Source: Frischella perrara
GTDB lineage: Bacteria > Pseudomonadota > Gammaproteobacteria > Enterobacterales > Orbaceae
Reading direction: 5' to 3'
DNA: 64,000 nucleotides
NCBI RefSeq assembly: GCF_000807275.1
Contig: NZ_CP009056.1
Span: 806,001 to 870,000 of the forward strand
The position numbers were made by a program, and so were the translations under genes. The notes under the pieces were generated by a model. That model had not been told where the DNA came from and did no database searches. It was given only the letters and a program-made list of their open reading frames with translations. Position 1 is the stretch's first letter. Each line of letters starts with the position of its first letter. This document shows, in pieces, positions 11,641 to 20,673 of the stretch.

Positions 11641-11766
11641 TTGAATGTATTTAAATCAAGTTTAATTATTGTTTTAATAGGCTTAGCTATAGTTTTATTT
11701 GAATGTCTTTATATCATGGCTAATTGGAAAGATAATATCCATTTAATCATGAAATTAGATATATAA
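11641..11766 (+). CDS. Possible 41-aa single-span membrane protein
   Basis: A small open frame, divergent from trxB, starts at a TTG placed 7 bases after AAGGGT. The product has a short N-terminus (MNVFKSS), one hydrophobic stretch of about 20 residues (LIIVLIGLAIVLFECLYIM) and a hydrophilic tail ending in KLDI. Membrane topology and Shine-Dalgarno spacing are those of many bacterial small membrane proteins. I recognise no family. The region is AT-rich, so a chance frame is possible. Confidence 0.35.
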   Translation: MNVFKSSLIIVLIGLAIVLFECLYIMANWKDNIHLIMKLDI

Positions 11767-12197
11767 ATCCTTTGAAAGAATCAAACTTAGATTAATAGTG
11801 CGTTATATACATATAATGATAGTAAATTAAATTCGTTTATGTTCTTAAATCCTAAATAGACTTTTGGTCATAATCAATAATATTAAGTTAAAAATCATAT
11901 ATTTTTTTGATTTGTATTTCTAATAAGTAGTATTTGATTAAGTATTTAATTTTTAATTATTTTTTAAATAGAAAGTGAGTAAAGAAAACAGCTTAAATTC
12001 TGAAAAATTTTAGTGATATATGTTTATTTATTACTATAAATCAATTAATTTTATGTATATTTCGTCTTTATATTATGATTTTTTTGTAAAAAAAATGATA
12101 ATCTCTTTTTTTATCTTGAAAAACGAATAATTAACCTCATAATAACCTCGAACCATTAATCGGTTTGTGTTTGTTTCTATCTAGGAGATTTAGACTT
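11767..12197. other. AT-rich intergenic region, no gene seen
   Basis: About 430 bases of very AT-rich sequence between the small candidate frame and the 62-aa gene. I see no tRNA fold, no strong terminator and no coding frame. TGATAAT at about 12095 resembles half a Fur site but its other half does not match. It probably holds the promoter of the 62-aa gene. Confidence 0.5.
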
Positions 12198-12386
12198 ATG
12201 AAAGAAAATTTCACTAAGGAAAAACTCGAGTCTGTATTGCGCAAGATCAATTGGGCACAACAGATTTTAGATTCTGCACGTGATAGTTCAGATGATTTGC
12301 AAATGATTGATATTTTATCTGGAGTATCTTTTATCATGGATTCGGCATCTGATGATGCTGAAAACCTATATCGCTCATTGCGTTAA
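12198..12386 (+). CDS. Small acidic protein of unknown function, 62 aa
   Basis: Starts MKENFTKEKLESVL and ends DDAENLYRSLR. A good AGGAG lies about 10 bases before the ATG; the frame is open 11 codons further but the Shine-Dalgarno decides for this ATG. The product is predicted almost wholly helical, acidic, without cysteine, signal peptide or membrane segment. Directly downstream is a strong terminator, so this is a monocistronic unit with its own expression signals. I do not recognise the family. The opposite strand is also open here but has no such signals. Confidence 0.7.
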   Translation: MKENFTKEKLESVLRKINWAQQILDSARDSSDDLQMIDILSGVSFIMDSASDDAENLYRSLR

Positions 12387-12425
12387 TTTTGTGAACGATT
12401 TTTTCATTTATCCTTCATCCTTATT

Positions 12426-12450
12426 AGCCCGCTTTTTGCGGGCTTTTTTT
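12426..12450. terminator. Bidirectional terminator
   Basis: AGCCCGC (12426-12432) pairs with GCGGGCT (12438-12444) around five T and is followed by TTTTTTT on the plus strand. It ends the 62-aa gene and abuts the 3' end of the nitroreductase gene on the other strand. Confidence 0.88.
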
Positions 12451-13087
12451 ATAGAAATGTGGCGATTTCGTCCAAAGACCAACGGATTTGTTCGGATTGT
12501 TGGTTTTTACGATATCCGAAAGCTAAGCACAGTGTTATTCCAAAATCGTTGCGATTAAATTGTGGTAAAACTTGTTCCAATATTTCGATCACTTTATCAT
12601 GTTCAAAGCCACCTATCGCGCAAGAATCAATACCAAGATAAGCTGCAGCCGTGAGCATATTGGTACTGGCAATATAACCTTGAAGCTCCGACCAGTGATT
12701 TAAATCATGGCCATCGGTTAAACTTTGGCTGTAATTTATAAAATATTGGCAAGCTGAATCAATATCCGTATTATTTGGTAAATTTCTTGCGACTGTCTTT
12801 CTTAAGTAGTCACTTTGAAGAGTGAATTGCCCTGCTTTACGATAAAGAACGATAACCAGATGCGAGCAGGTAGTTATTTGTTTTTGTTCAAAACAAACAG
12901 GTTTGAGTGCTGCTTTGATTTTATCATCTGATACAACAATAAAATGCCATGGTTCAAGACCAAAGGAGGAGGGGGATTTTCTTCCAGCTTCAAGGATATA
13001 GTTTACTTCTTCTTGAGGGATTTTTTTATTTTCGTCAAATACTTTACAAGCATGGCGAAAGTTAAATGCTTGGGTTAATTTATCCAT
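12449..13087 (-). CDS. Nitroreductase-family NAD(P)H oxidoreductase
   Basis: FMN-dependent nitroreductase fold. The opening FNFRHACKVFDENKKI, then KSPSSFGLEPWHFIVV (FMN-binding SPS loop) and the C-terminal GITLCLAFGYRK with a late Arg are typical of the NfsB-like group. The start is the ATG at 13087, preceded by CGGAGA; the product has 212 residues. The natural substrate cannot be read from sequence; it could be a nfsB/ydgI-type enzyme. It follows the ampG-like gene by 14 bases on the same strand, suggesting cotranscription, though the functional link is unclear. Confidence 0.85.
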   Translation of the reverse strand: MDKLTQAFNFRHACKVFDENKKIPQEEVNYILEAGRKSPSSFGLEPWHFIVVSDDKIKAALKPVCFEQKQITTCSHLVIVLYRKAGQFTLQSDYLRKTVARNLPNNTDIDSACQYFINYSQSLTDGHDLNHWSELQGYIASTNMLTAAAYLGIDSCAIGGFEHDKVIEILEQVLPQFNRNDFGITLCLAFGYRKNQQSEQIRWSLDEIATFL

Positions 13088-13101
13088 ATCGTCTCCGTAA
13101 G

Positions 13102-14349
13102 TTATTCTTTTTCTGTCCATGGGGCTACTTTAAATAGCAACAACATACCTGGTATTGCTAGAAATATACATAACCAGAAGTAATTCGTCCATCCTAAACT
13201 TTCCGACAATACACCAGAAAATGAATTTAGTAAAGTTCTTGGAACTGCAGAAATACCTGTAAATAAAGCAAATTGGGTAGCAGTAAAAAGAGGATTAGTA
13301 TTTTTAGCGATTAATGTAACTAATTGGGTAGCCCCCATGCCAACACCTAATGATTCAATACCGATCACAACTTTTAACATATTTAATTCATAACTACCAA
13401 CGTGTTGAAAAGGACCTTCACTCGCTAACCACACGAATCCTAAAATAGAAAACATTTGGATAAATCCCGAGATCCATAACGCTCGATTAAGGCCACATTT
13501 AGTAAATAATATACCACCTAAGAATCCACCTAAAATACTTGGCCATAGCGCAGCATTTTTAGCTATACTGCCAATTTCAAGATTATTGTATTTCATATCA
13601 ATATAAAAAGGTGTGGCTAAAGCTGTGGCTAAGCTATCTCCTAATTTATAAAGCGCTATAAAAGCGAGAATCGCTATTGCATTTGATAATGTTGAACGAT
13701 TGAAAAATTCCTTAAGGGCTGGCAAAAATAAGGATTTTTTATCTTGAGTAAATTGATGATTTGGTTCTTTAAGGCATAAAGTCACTATAAGCATTGGAAA
13801 CATAAAAGCTGTAGTAAAAAGATAGGTTTCAAGCCAAGTATTATAATGAGAGAAAATTAACGATAATCCTCCGGGTATAAGTGAAGAAATCCGATAAGCA
13901 TTGATATGTATACTATTACCATTACCCAGTTGTTCATCTGCCAAAATTTCTCTACGGTATGCATCAATAGCAATATCTTGGGTTGCAGATAAAAAGGCGG
14001 TAAGCAAACTGAATAAAATAACTTCATCCATCATAGTATGTGGATTTAATAACCCAAAAATAGGTAACGTAACAATTAAACCTAATTGAGTAATAAGCAA
14101 CCATCCTTTGCGATAACCAATTGAAAATGGTGAAATTTTATCTAACCAAGGTGCCCATAGGAATTTTAATAAATAAGGAAGTTGAACTAAAGTGAAAAAT
14201 CCGATGGTTTTTAAATCAACATCATTGAGTCGTAACCAAGCTGGTAATAGCTGTAAAATAAAAAAAAGCGGTAAGCCTGAACTAAAACCAGTATAAATGC
14301 AGAGTAGCATTTTTCGATTAAAAAAAGATGAGATAGTTAAATCACGCAT
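13102..14349 (-). CDS. ampG: AmpG-like muropeptide permease (MFS)
   Basis: Inner-membrane major-facilitator protein of 415 residues with about 12 hydrophobic segments. The family string ATQDIAIDAYRREIL, plus GYRKGW in the loop after helix 2 and the opening YTGFSSGLPLFF, mark the AmpG group, which imports anhydro-muropeptides for cell-wall recycling. E. coli AmpG has 491 residues; the extra C-terminal helices are absent here, as in other compact AmpG homologues. Next gene on the transcript is a nitroreductase. No beta-lactamase or ampR is close by, so a role in plain recycling is more likely than in resistance. Confidence 0.82.
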   Translation of the reverse strand: MRDLTISSFFNRKMLLCIYTGFSSGLPLFFILQLLPAWLRLNDVDLKTIGFFTLVQLPYLLKFLWAPWLDKISPFSIGYRKGWLLITQLGLIVTLPIFGLLNPHTMMDEVILFSLLTAFLSATQDIAIDAYRREILADEQLGNGNSIHINAYRISSLIPGGLSLIFSHYNTWLETYLFTTAFMFPMLIVTLCLKEPNHQFTQDKKSLFLPALKEFFNRSTLSNAIAILAFIALYKLGDSLATALATPFYIDMKYNNLEIGSIAKNAALWPSILGGFLGGILFTKCGLNRALWISGFIQMFSILGFVWLASEGPFQHVGSYELNMLKVVIGIESLGVGMGATQLVTLIAKNTNPLFTATQFALFTGISAVPRTLLNSFSGVLSESLGWTNYFWLCIFLAIPGMLLLFKVAPWTEKE

Positions 14350-14672
14350 TAAACAAAATCGCTTATGATTTGAAGTTGTTGCAATTAATAGATTTTAATA
14401 ATCATAACATATTATCTAGCTTTTCTAAAATCTCTACAATTAGGGTTAACGATAATATATTGGATATTTTGGGTTAAATATCTTGAGCATTCTAAAATTA
14501 ACTTACAGTTTAATTGTCTATGATAGATTACGTTTTTATTAAGCCGAGATAAGATCGTTCGGTCATGATATTGTTGTAAATAACTATCTCTGCTATTGCT
14601 TTATCTTTTTATGAGAGTGTGCTAATAATTAAACTAAATAATTTAATTACCCCTCATAAGGAGTAAGGTTTT
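14350..14672. other. Divergent promoter region of the ampG-like gene and ldhA
   Basis: About 320 bases of AT-rich sequence between two divergent genes. I see no gene or hairpin. It must carry both promoters, but I cannot place a convincing -35/-10 pair. Confidence 0.5.
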
Positions 14673-15677
14673 ATGAAAGATAAAGTAAAAGTCGCGGTAT
14701 TTAGTAGTAAGCATTATGATCGTGAACACTTGGATTTAGCCAATAAACATTTTGGTTTTGAAATTGAATATTATGAACATAAGTTTAGTTGTAAAACAGC
14801 CGTGACAGCAAAAGGATTTGATGCAGTTTGTGTATTTGTTAATGATCAGGTTGATAAAAAAGCACTACATGAATTAGCGGCTGTGGGGGTGAAAATTCTT
14901 GCATTACGTTGTGCAGGTTTTGATAATGTTGATTTAGAAGCGGCAGAAAAATTAGGAATTACGGTTGTGCGAGTACCCGCTTATTCTCCGGAAGCGGTTG
15001 CTGAACATGCTGTTGCGTTAATGATGACTTTAAACCGTCGCACTCATAAGGCTTATCAACGGACTCGAGATGCTAATTTTGCTTTAGATGGTTTAACTGG
15101 GTTTAATATGCATAACCGTACGGCTGGCGTAATTGGTACCGGGAAAATTGGATTAGCAATAATTAGAATCCTTAAAGGGTTCGGTATGAATATCCTTGCT
15201 TATGATCCTTATCCTAATGATACGGCAGTCGAATTAGGTGCTAGCTATGTTAATTTAGATGAGCTTTATGCTAAATCTGATGTAATTACATTACATTGCC
15301 CAATGTCGCCGGAAAATTACCATCTTCTAAATGCCGATGCCTTTAGCAAAATGAAACAGGGAGTCATGATTATTAATACTAGTCGTGGTGGTTTATTGGA
15401 TGCAACAGCAGCAATTGATGCCTTAAAACAGACTAAAATAGGTGCGTTAGGTATGGACGTCTATGAAAATGAACGTGAGTTATTTTTTGAAGATAAATCT
15501 AACGATGTAATTTTAGATGATGTATTCCGTCGACTGTCTTCTTGTCATAATGTAATTTTTACTGGACACCAAGCATTTTTAACACAAGAAGCACTTCTTA
15601 ATATTTCTGAAACCACTCTATCAAATATTCAGGCGGTATATGAAGGTGCTGCATGTAATAATATAGTGAAAAAATAA
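14673..15677 (+). CDS. ldhA: Fermentative D-lactate dehydrogenase
   Basis: Reduces pyruvate to D-lactate with NADH, regenerating NAD during fermentation; cytoplasmic. It belongs to the D-2-hydroxyacid dehydrogenase family. LALRCAGFDNVDL is in the substrate-binding part, the NAD motif is GTGKIGLAI, and NTSRGGLLD is followed by DVYENE with the catalytic Glu. The catalytic His is in FTGHQAFLT. It is 334 residues, against 329 in E. coli. AAGGAG lies before the ATG. Alone on its transcript, with a terminator shortly after. It fits a fermentative lifestyle. Confidence 0.95.
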   Translation: MKDKVKVAVFSSKHYDREHLDLANKHFGFEIEYYEHKFSCKTAVTAKGFDAVCVFVNDQVDKKALHELAAVGVKILALRCAGFDNVDLEAAEKLGITVVRVPAYSPEAVAEHAVALMMTLNRRTHKAYQRTRDANFALDGLTGFNMHNRTAGVIGTGKIGLAIIRILKGFGMNILAYDPYPNDTAVELGASYVNLDELYAKSDVITLHCPMSPENYHLLNADAFSKMKQGVMIINTSRGGLLDATAAIDALKQTKIGALGMDVYENERELFFEDKSNDVILDDVFRRLSSCHNVIFTGHQAFLTQEALLNISETTLSNIQAVYEGAACNNIVKK

Positions 15678-15720
15678 TGACTTTTTAATTATTTGATTTG
15701 AAATTCTATCTTTGAACAAT

Positions 15721-15750
15721 AAGAAACAGTTTGGACTGTTTCTTATTTAA
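15721..15750. terminator. Terminator between ldhA and yceF
   Basis: AAGAAACAGT (15721-15730) pairs perfectly with ACTGTTTCTT (15735-15744) around TTGG, followed by ATTTAA. It ends ldhA and may also act on the convergent yceF transcript. Confidence 0.8.
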
Positions 15751-15827
15751 TTCAGTAGATAAATGACTCCAACATATCTAACTTTTTGGGCGTTATAGGA
15801 AATACCCACTACGTTGTAAATAAAAAA

Positions 15828-16418
15828 TTAACACGACATTAATAATGGATTGAAGCCCATATCAATCATAATTTGATTCAATCTTATAAGCGGTAATCCA
15901 ACCAAAGAATTGATATCTTTTCCCTCTAATTTAGAAAATAGAGTAATACCTAATTCGTCGCATTTAAAACTTCCAGCACATTGCAATGGCTGTTCTTTTT
16001 TTACATAAGCAGTAATTTCAGCTAATGTTAATGAACGAAAAGTGACATCAAATTGTTCATAGGTGGTAATATTTTGCTGAGTTCGACCATGAATTACGCT
16101 AAGCCCAGTGAAAAACTTAATAGTTTTACCGCTACTATCTAATAATTGATGGATTGCTTTTTCACGAGTATAGGGTTTACCAATAATTTTCCCTTCCATA
16201 ACACCGACTTGATCTGATCCAATAACAATACTATTCGGATGGTCTTTCGCAACAGATTGCGCTTTGGTTTGAGATAATCGTAACACTAAATCAATCGCTT
16301 TTTCATGAGGTAACGGAGTCTCGTCGCAAGTTGGTGCAATACAGTCAAAGGGAAGAGCAAATTTTCTTAACACTTTTTTCCGTGATTCAGAAGTGGAAGC
16401 TAGAATAATATTTGTCAT
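15828..16418 (-). CDS. yceF: Maf-type nucleotide pyrophosphatase YceF
   Basis: Nucleoside triphosphate pyrophosphatase of the Maf family; the YceF branch hydrolyses 7-methyl-GTP. It begins TNIILASTSESRKKVL (Maf nucleotide-binding SxSxxR motif), then CDETPLPHE, VIGSDQVGVMEG, GKPYTREKA, and QCAGSFKCDELG followed by LEGKDINSLVGLPL. These last strings place it with YceF rather than YhdE. It is 196 residues (E. coli 194). In E. coli it sits beside yceD-rpmF; here its neighbours are ldhA and galE. Confidence 0.93.
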   Translation of the reverse strand: MTNIILASTSESRKKVLRKFALPFDCIAPTCDETPLPHEKAIDLVLRLSQTKAQSVAKDHPNSIVIGSDQVGVMEGKIIGKPYTREKAIHQLLDSSGKTIKFFTGLSVIHGRTQQNITTYEQFDVTFRSLTLAEITAYVKKEQPLQCAGSFKCDELGITLFSKLEGKDINSLVGLPLIRLNQIMIDMGFNPLLMSC

Positions 16419-16447
16419 ATCTGTTAATAAAGTTATGTTCAGCTATA

Positions 16448-16506
16448 GTTAACACTAATTGTTAGTGTTAACCGAAATGAGAATGAATAAATGAATGCCC
16501 ATTCTC
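16448..16506. repeat. Two inverted repeats between galE and yceF
   Basis: GTTAACACTAA (16448-16458) pairs perfectly with TTAGTGTTAAC (16462-16472) around TTG. A second hairpin, GAGAATG (16479-16485) with CATTCTC (16500-16506), lies beside it. They are downstream of galE and upstream of yceF on the minus strand. Neither has a T-run, so they could be factor-dependent stop signals, mRNA-stabilising stems or an operator for yceF. Confidence 0.5.
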
Positions 16507-16538
16507 TCCTATAAATCTAATTAAAAAGTTATCTATAG

Positions 16539-17555
16539 TTATTCTTCTGGATAGCCATTGGGGTTTTTGGTTTGCCAATTCCAACTGTCTTTTGCCATAT
16601 CATTAAGATTATATTTAGTCCGCCAATTTAATTCTTTTTCGGCTTTTGAAGCATCAGCCCAGAATGCAGCAATATCACCGGCTCGACGTCCAACAATTTG
16701 ATAAGCCAGTTTTTTACCACAAGCATTTTCATAAGCCCCTAAAACATCAAACACACTGCTACCGATACCGGCACCAAGGTTATAAATATGTACGCCTGAT
16801 TCATTCATTGTTTTTAATGCAGCGACATGACCAATAGCTAAATCTTCAACATGTATATAATCTCTAACGCCAGTACCATCTTTTGTAGGGTAATCATTGC
16901 CATAGATTGATAATTTTTCCCTTTTGCCAATCGCTACTTGTGCAATGTACGGCATTAAATTATTAGGAATCCCTTGTGGATCCTCACCAATTAATCCTGA
17001 AGCATGAGCACCTACCGGATTAAAATAACGTAATAATGAGATGCTCCATTTAGATGATGTTTTAGCAAGATCTTGGTAGATTCTTTCAACCATGTATTTG
17101 CTCCAGCCATACGGGTTGGTGATACTACCCGTTTCAAAAGATTCAACATAAGGAACCGGATTTTTATCGCCGTAAACTGTTGCTGAAGAACTAAAAATTA
17201 GATTATATACTTGATGTTCTTGCATAACTTGAGCTAATACAATTGAACCGTGAACATTATTTTCATAATAGGTTAAAGGTTTTGTGACAGATTCTCCCAC
17301 AGCTTTAAGACCTGCAAAATGGATAACGCCAGCAATATTATTTTCTTCAAAGACAGTATTGAGAAATGTTCGATCACATACATCACCATAATAAAATAAT
17401 GGCTTTTTCCCTGTGATTTGTTCAATACGATATAGAACACTCTTTTTACTATTGTATAAATTATCAACGATAATTGGTGTGTAACCAGACTCCAATAATT
17501 TCACGCAAGTATGGCTTCCAATGTAGCCTAAACCACCAGTAACTAGAATATTCAT
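16539..17555 (-). CDS. galE: UDP-glucose 4-epimerase
   Basis: NAD-dependent interconversion of UDP-glucose and UDP-galactose, for galactose use and for surface polysaccharide precursors. Short-chain dehydrogenase fold: GGLGYIGSHT near the N-terminus, catalytic Ser in FSSSATVYG and the YxxxK motif in YGWSKYMVE. It is 338 residues, the E. coli length. GAGAG precedes the ATG. It is not in a gal operon: no galT, galK or galM is near, which favours a role in envelope sugar supply as well as galactose use. Confidence 0.96.
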   Translation of the reverse strand: MNILVTGGLGYIGSHTCVKLLESGYTPIIVDNLYNSKKSVLYRIEQITGKKPLFYYGDVCDRTFLNTVFEENNIAGVIHFAGLKAVGESVTKPLTYYENNVHGSIVLAQVMQEHQVYNLIFSSSATVYGDKNPVPYVESFETGSITNPYGWSKYMVERIYQDLAKTSSKWSISLLRYFNPVGAHASGLIGEDPQGIPNNLMPYIAQVAIGKREKLSIYGNDYPTKDGTGVRDYIHVEDLAIGHVAALKTMNESGVHIYNLGAGIGSSVFDVLGAYENACGKKLAYQIVGRRAGDIAAFWADASKAEKELNWRTKYNLNDMAKDSWNWQTKNPNGYPEE

Positions 17556-18338
17556 TTTTTTTCTCTCATATATTACTTTTGTTTAAAATCGGTATACCGT
17601 GATGTTATCTCAAAACATAAAATCAATAGCTTTAATTTTAGTTTTTAGAATCTTATTAATTTAAATTAATCAATGCTAAATAATTTTTGATAAGTATATG
17701 ACTAAATGTGCCAATATGCCAAGTTTAATATATAATTTTGTTAAAATTTTGTTAAAATAAACAGTCATATAATAAAAATTTATCTAGATAGGTGAGTAGT
17801 TAATAACAACTGAATTGAAGATAATTTTTAGTATTAAGAATTTATCTATATTAGGATAAGGAGTTATTTAAGAACAGCAAAATCTTCAATGATTAAGTAT
17901 TGGTTTTATTTTGTAGTATGAATCGAAAGAAAAGTTATTGAACTTAAGTGAGATAGGCATATGTATGAGTTTGTCAGATTATTTAACTTGACAAATCATC
18001 AACAAAAATGAAATTCGTACCACTGTAATTTAATTAATAATACTATCAGTAAGAAAATACTATTTAACGCTATATATGTTATATCGTAGAGATATTAATC
18101 ATTATAATTCAAAATTATTTATGACTCATACGGTTATTATTGCTTTAATAACTGAAGTATCTAACTATTTTTTATAACATATGAATATTGTCGGGTAGGA
18201 TAATTTGGAGATAATGGAAAAAAATCGATAATCTTTCATGATAATTATAATTAAATTTACACAAATTTATCCATTAACAAAAAACCTAGCCAAACTTTGG
18301 TTTGGGTTGTTCAATAAATATTAAGTAAGGTACGGTTC
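17556..18338. other. 783-base gap between divergent galE and creC
   Basis: Very AT-rich and without a convincing gene on either strand. It holds a tandem TTTTGTTAAAA repeat near 17740, a TAAGGAG at about 17865 that is not followed by a usable start, and an imperfect hairpin at about 18285-18312 (CCTAGCCAAA against TTTGGTTTGGG) just before creC. The length is close to that of a creB gene, which is missing here, but I see no recognisable remnant of one. Confidence 0.4.
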
Positions 18339-19805
18339 ATGCGTATTGGTTTGCAAATGTTATTAGGCTACGTTTTAGTCGCTATTTTAGCCTGTTATTT
18401 AGTTTTAACTCTTTTTATCAAAGAAGTAAAACCAATGGTTATTAATGTGACAGAAACTATGCTTATTGACACCGCATCATTATTATCATCAATTGTTTCA
18501 CAAGAATTAAATTCCCTAGATCAAATAAAAAAGAGCCACTTAGGTGCGGCCTTTGATCATATTAATGATTCACCATTTAATATTGAAGTAAATGGTGTAA
18601 TTAAAAATAAAATGATTTATCGTGTTTATATAACTGATGCAAAAGGTATAGTGGTTTTCGATTCGGATAAACGTGATGAAGGCAAGGATTTTTCCCGTTG
18701 GAACGATGTGTATTTAACATTAAATGGAAAATATGGAGCGCGAATCTCTCGAGAAAATATTGCTGATCAAACCGAAACCGTAATGTACGTTGCAGCACCT
18801 ATTAAAATCGATGATCAATTAGTTGGTGTTTTAACGGTTTCTAAGCCAACCCCAAATATGAGCAAAATTTTAAATAAAGGTGAGAAGCATATTTTAATTG
18901 GTGGTGGCGTATTAATTGCTGCTGCTCTATTAATTGGATTTTTTATCATTTGGTGGATTAATCGATCAATCAGAAAATTAGTTAATTATGCTCAACAAGT
19001 ATCGAATCATGAAGAGGTTAATTTACCTAAACTATCTTCTCCCGAACTTCGATTAATGGGTCGCGCTTTAGAAAATATGCGCTTGAAACTTGATGGCAAA
19101 GACTATATTGAGAAATATGTCCATAATTTAGCTCATGAAATTAAAAGTCCATTATCATCCATACGTGCAGCAACTGAAATCTTACAAGATAATTTGGTTA
19201 AAAAATCAATTAATTCTGATAATTTAGATGAATTTAAGCAAACGCAACAACGTTTTTTAATCAATATTGAAAGACAAACCGAACGAATGACTCTATTAAT
19301 TGAGAGAATGCTACAATTAGCACGATTAGAGAGTCGGGTAGGTGTAAACTTTCAGACCGTTAATATGCAGTCAATTATTCAGCAAGTTATTGAAAGTAAA
19401 TTGGCAGATGCGCATCTGCTTGGTATTGAGTTAGTTGTTAAGCATAACGATTCGATCAAATTTAAAGCCGATAAGTTCTTACTTATCCAAGCTATTTCAA
19501 ATCTATTGAGTAATGCATTAGATTTTACATCTAGTGGTGGTATGATTATTGTTGATACTGAAATTACGGGTAACTTTTATACACTACAAGTCATTGATAC
19601 CGGTGCCGGTATTCCAGATTTTGCTTTGGATCATGTTTTTGAACGATTTTATTCACTTCCAAGACCTAATCGCGGTAAAAGTAGTGGATTAGGTTTAGCC
19701 TTTGTGAAAGAAGTAGCACATCTACATAATGGTAATATAATGATCAGTAATCGTAAAGATAATATAAAAGGTGTAGTTGCGACCTTAACTTTAAAAATAC
19801 ATTAG
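18339..19805 (+). CDS. creC: Sensor histidine kinase CreC
   Basis: Inner-membrane histidine kinase, cognate to response regulator CreB in E. coli (carbon-source and envelope-stress responses). It begins MRIGLQMLLGYVL. TM1 lies in residues about 7-26, then a periplasmic sensor domain with SRWNDVYLTLNGKYGAR, TM2 at about 186-210 and a HAMP-like linker (WWINRSIRKL). The H-box is NLAHEIKSPLSS with His266 (E. coli His265); the G-box strings are DTGAGIPDFA and SSGLGLAFVKEV. It is 488 residues (E. coli 474). AAGG precedes the ATG. No creB lies upstream, so its partner must be elsewhere. Confidence 0.94.
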   Translation: MRIGLQMLLGYVLVAILACYLVLTLFIKEVKPMVINVTETMLIDTASLLSSIVSQELNSLDQIKKSHLGAAFDHINDSPFNIEVNGVIKNKMIYRVYITDAKGIVVFDSDKRDEGKDFSRWNDVYLTLNGKYGARISRENIADQTETVMYVAAPIKIDDQLVGVLTVSKPTPNMSKILNKGEKHILIGGGVLIAAALLIGFFIIWWINRSIRKLVNYAQQVSNHEEVNLPKLSSPELRLMGRALENMRLKLDGKDYIEKYVHNLAHEIKSPLSSIRAATEILQDNLVKKSINSDNLDEFKQTQQRFLINIERQTERMTLLIERMLQLARLESRVGVNFQTVNMQSIIQQVIESKLADAHLLGIELVVKHNDSIKFKADKFLLIQAISNLLSNALDFTSSGGMIIVDTEITGNFYTLQVIDTGAGIPDFALDHVFERFYSLPRPNRGKSSGLGLAFVKEVAHLHNGNIMISNRKDNIKGVVATLTLKIH

Positions 19806-19819
19806 AATGGAGAATAATT

Positions 19820-20518
19820 ATGCTTAAGATACGTTTATCTTTGAGCTTGCTAATAATAGTTCTGATATTACCTTTTCAGATTGCTTTAGCTAAAAATAAC
19901 GAATGTGAACGAAAACCCACTTATGACATTATTGTTAAAGATGATTTAGCTCAATTTATTAATGATAACCATAATCTTAAAGTAACATCTTCTGGCTTAA
20001 TTACTTTGGATGATGTTCCTATTCAAGCTACTTCAAAAGTTAAAAAACAAGCGCAAGTGTTACAGGCTTTTTTATATCAACAGTTACCTCGTTTTGAAAA
20101 TCAATCGCATCAACGATTAAATGATACACGAACTGCATTTGAAATAGCGATTCGTGATAAATTGGGGAATAAAAGTGAATTATTAAAAAATTTAAATTCG
20201 CTAAATGATGAGCTAAACAAGCTATTAAAAAAAGCAATAAATACTCGTGAAGGAGTAACTTATTTTTATCATCAGCCATTTAATAATCTTAAACAAGATG
20301 GAGAAGCACGTGGTAAAAATATATTTTATAAAGTGATAGGTAACAGTATTCTTCATTTTGATGTATTCAAAAATTACTCAGCTATAAAAAAAATCGCCAA
20401 AAATGAGTGGAAAATACAAAAAGTTAAACTTAAAGAATTCGATCATCAGGTTTGTGAACTTATTACCCAAATAGATCAACAATATAATCAATTGATTTTA
20501 GAACTGAATGAACTTTAA
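19820..20518 (+). CDS. YggN-like (DUF2884) periplasmic protein
   Basis: Exported protein of 232 residues with a signal peptide (residues 1-24, cleavage after ALA). The body matches the pattern of E. coli YggN: a central GLITLDDVPIQ, helix-rich stretches LQAFLYQQLPRFENQ and NSLNDELNKLL, GVTYFYHQPFNNL, and one cysteine near each end (CERK and VCEL) that may form a disulphide. Function of the family is unknown. It starts 14 bases after creC and reads as its operon partner, so it may be an envelope component linked to CreC sensing; that is an inference from position only. Confidence 0.75.
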   Translation: MLKIRLSLSLLIIVLILPFQIALAKNNECERKPTYDIIVKDDLAQFINDNHNLKVTSSGLITLDDVPIQATSKVKKQAQVLQAFLYQQLPRFENQSHQRLNDTRTAFEIAIRDKLGNKSELLKNLNSLNDELNKLLKKAINTREGVTYFYHQPFNNLKQDGEARGKNIFYKVIGNSILHFDVFKNYSAIKKIAKNEWKIQKVKLKEFDHQVCELITQIDQQYNQLILELNEL

Positions 20519-20673
20519 GTAATTATCTAACAGGGTTAAATTTAGTTTAAAACACTGATAATGTTTTGGCATTATTTCATGTTATTATGTAGAAGATAAT
20601 TCAAATACCATGTCCGGTGAATCTATTTTATTTGTTTTCACTGGTCAGAGAACTATTTTGGGAGTTTTAAAAC

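Noticed and set aside
12090-12110. Fur box before the 62-aa gene
   Set aside because: Only one half (TGATAAT) matches; the other half is a T-run.
12137-12337. 66-aa open frame on the minus strand opposite the 62-aa gene
   Set aside because: It has no Shine-Dalgarno, while the plus-strand frame has AGGAG and a terminator; it is a shadow.
12307-12558. 83-aa plus-strand frame running through a terminator into the nitroreductase gene
   Set aside because: It crosses a strong terminator hairpin and overlaps two better genes.
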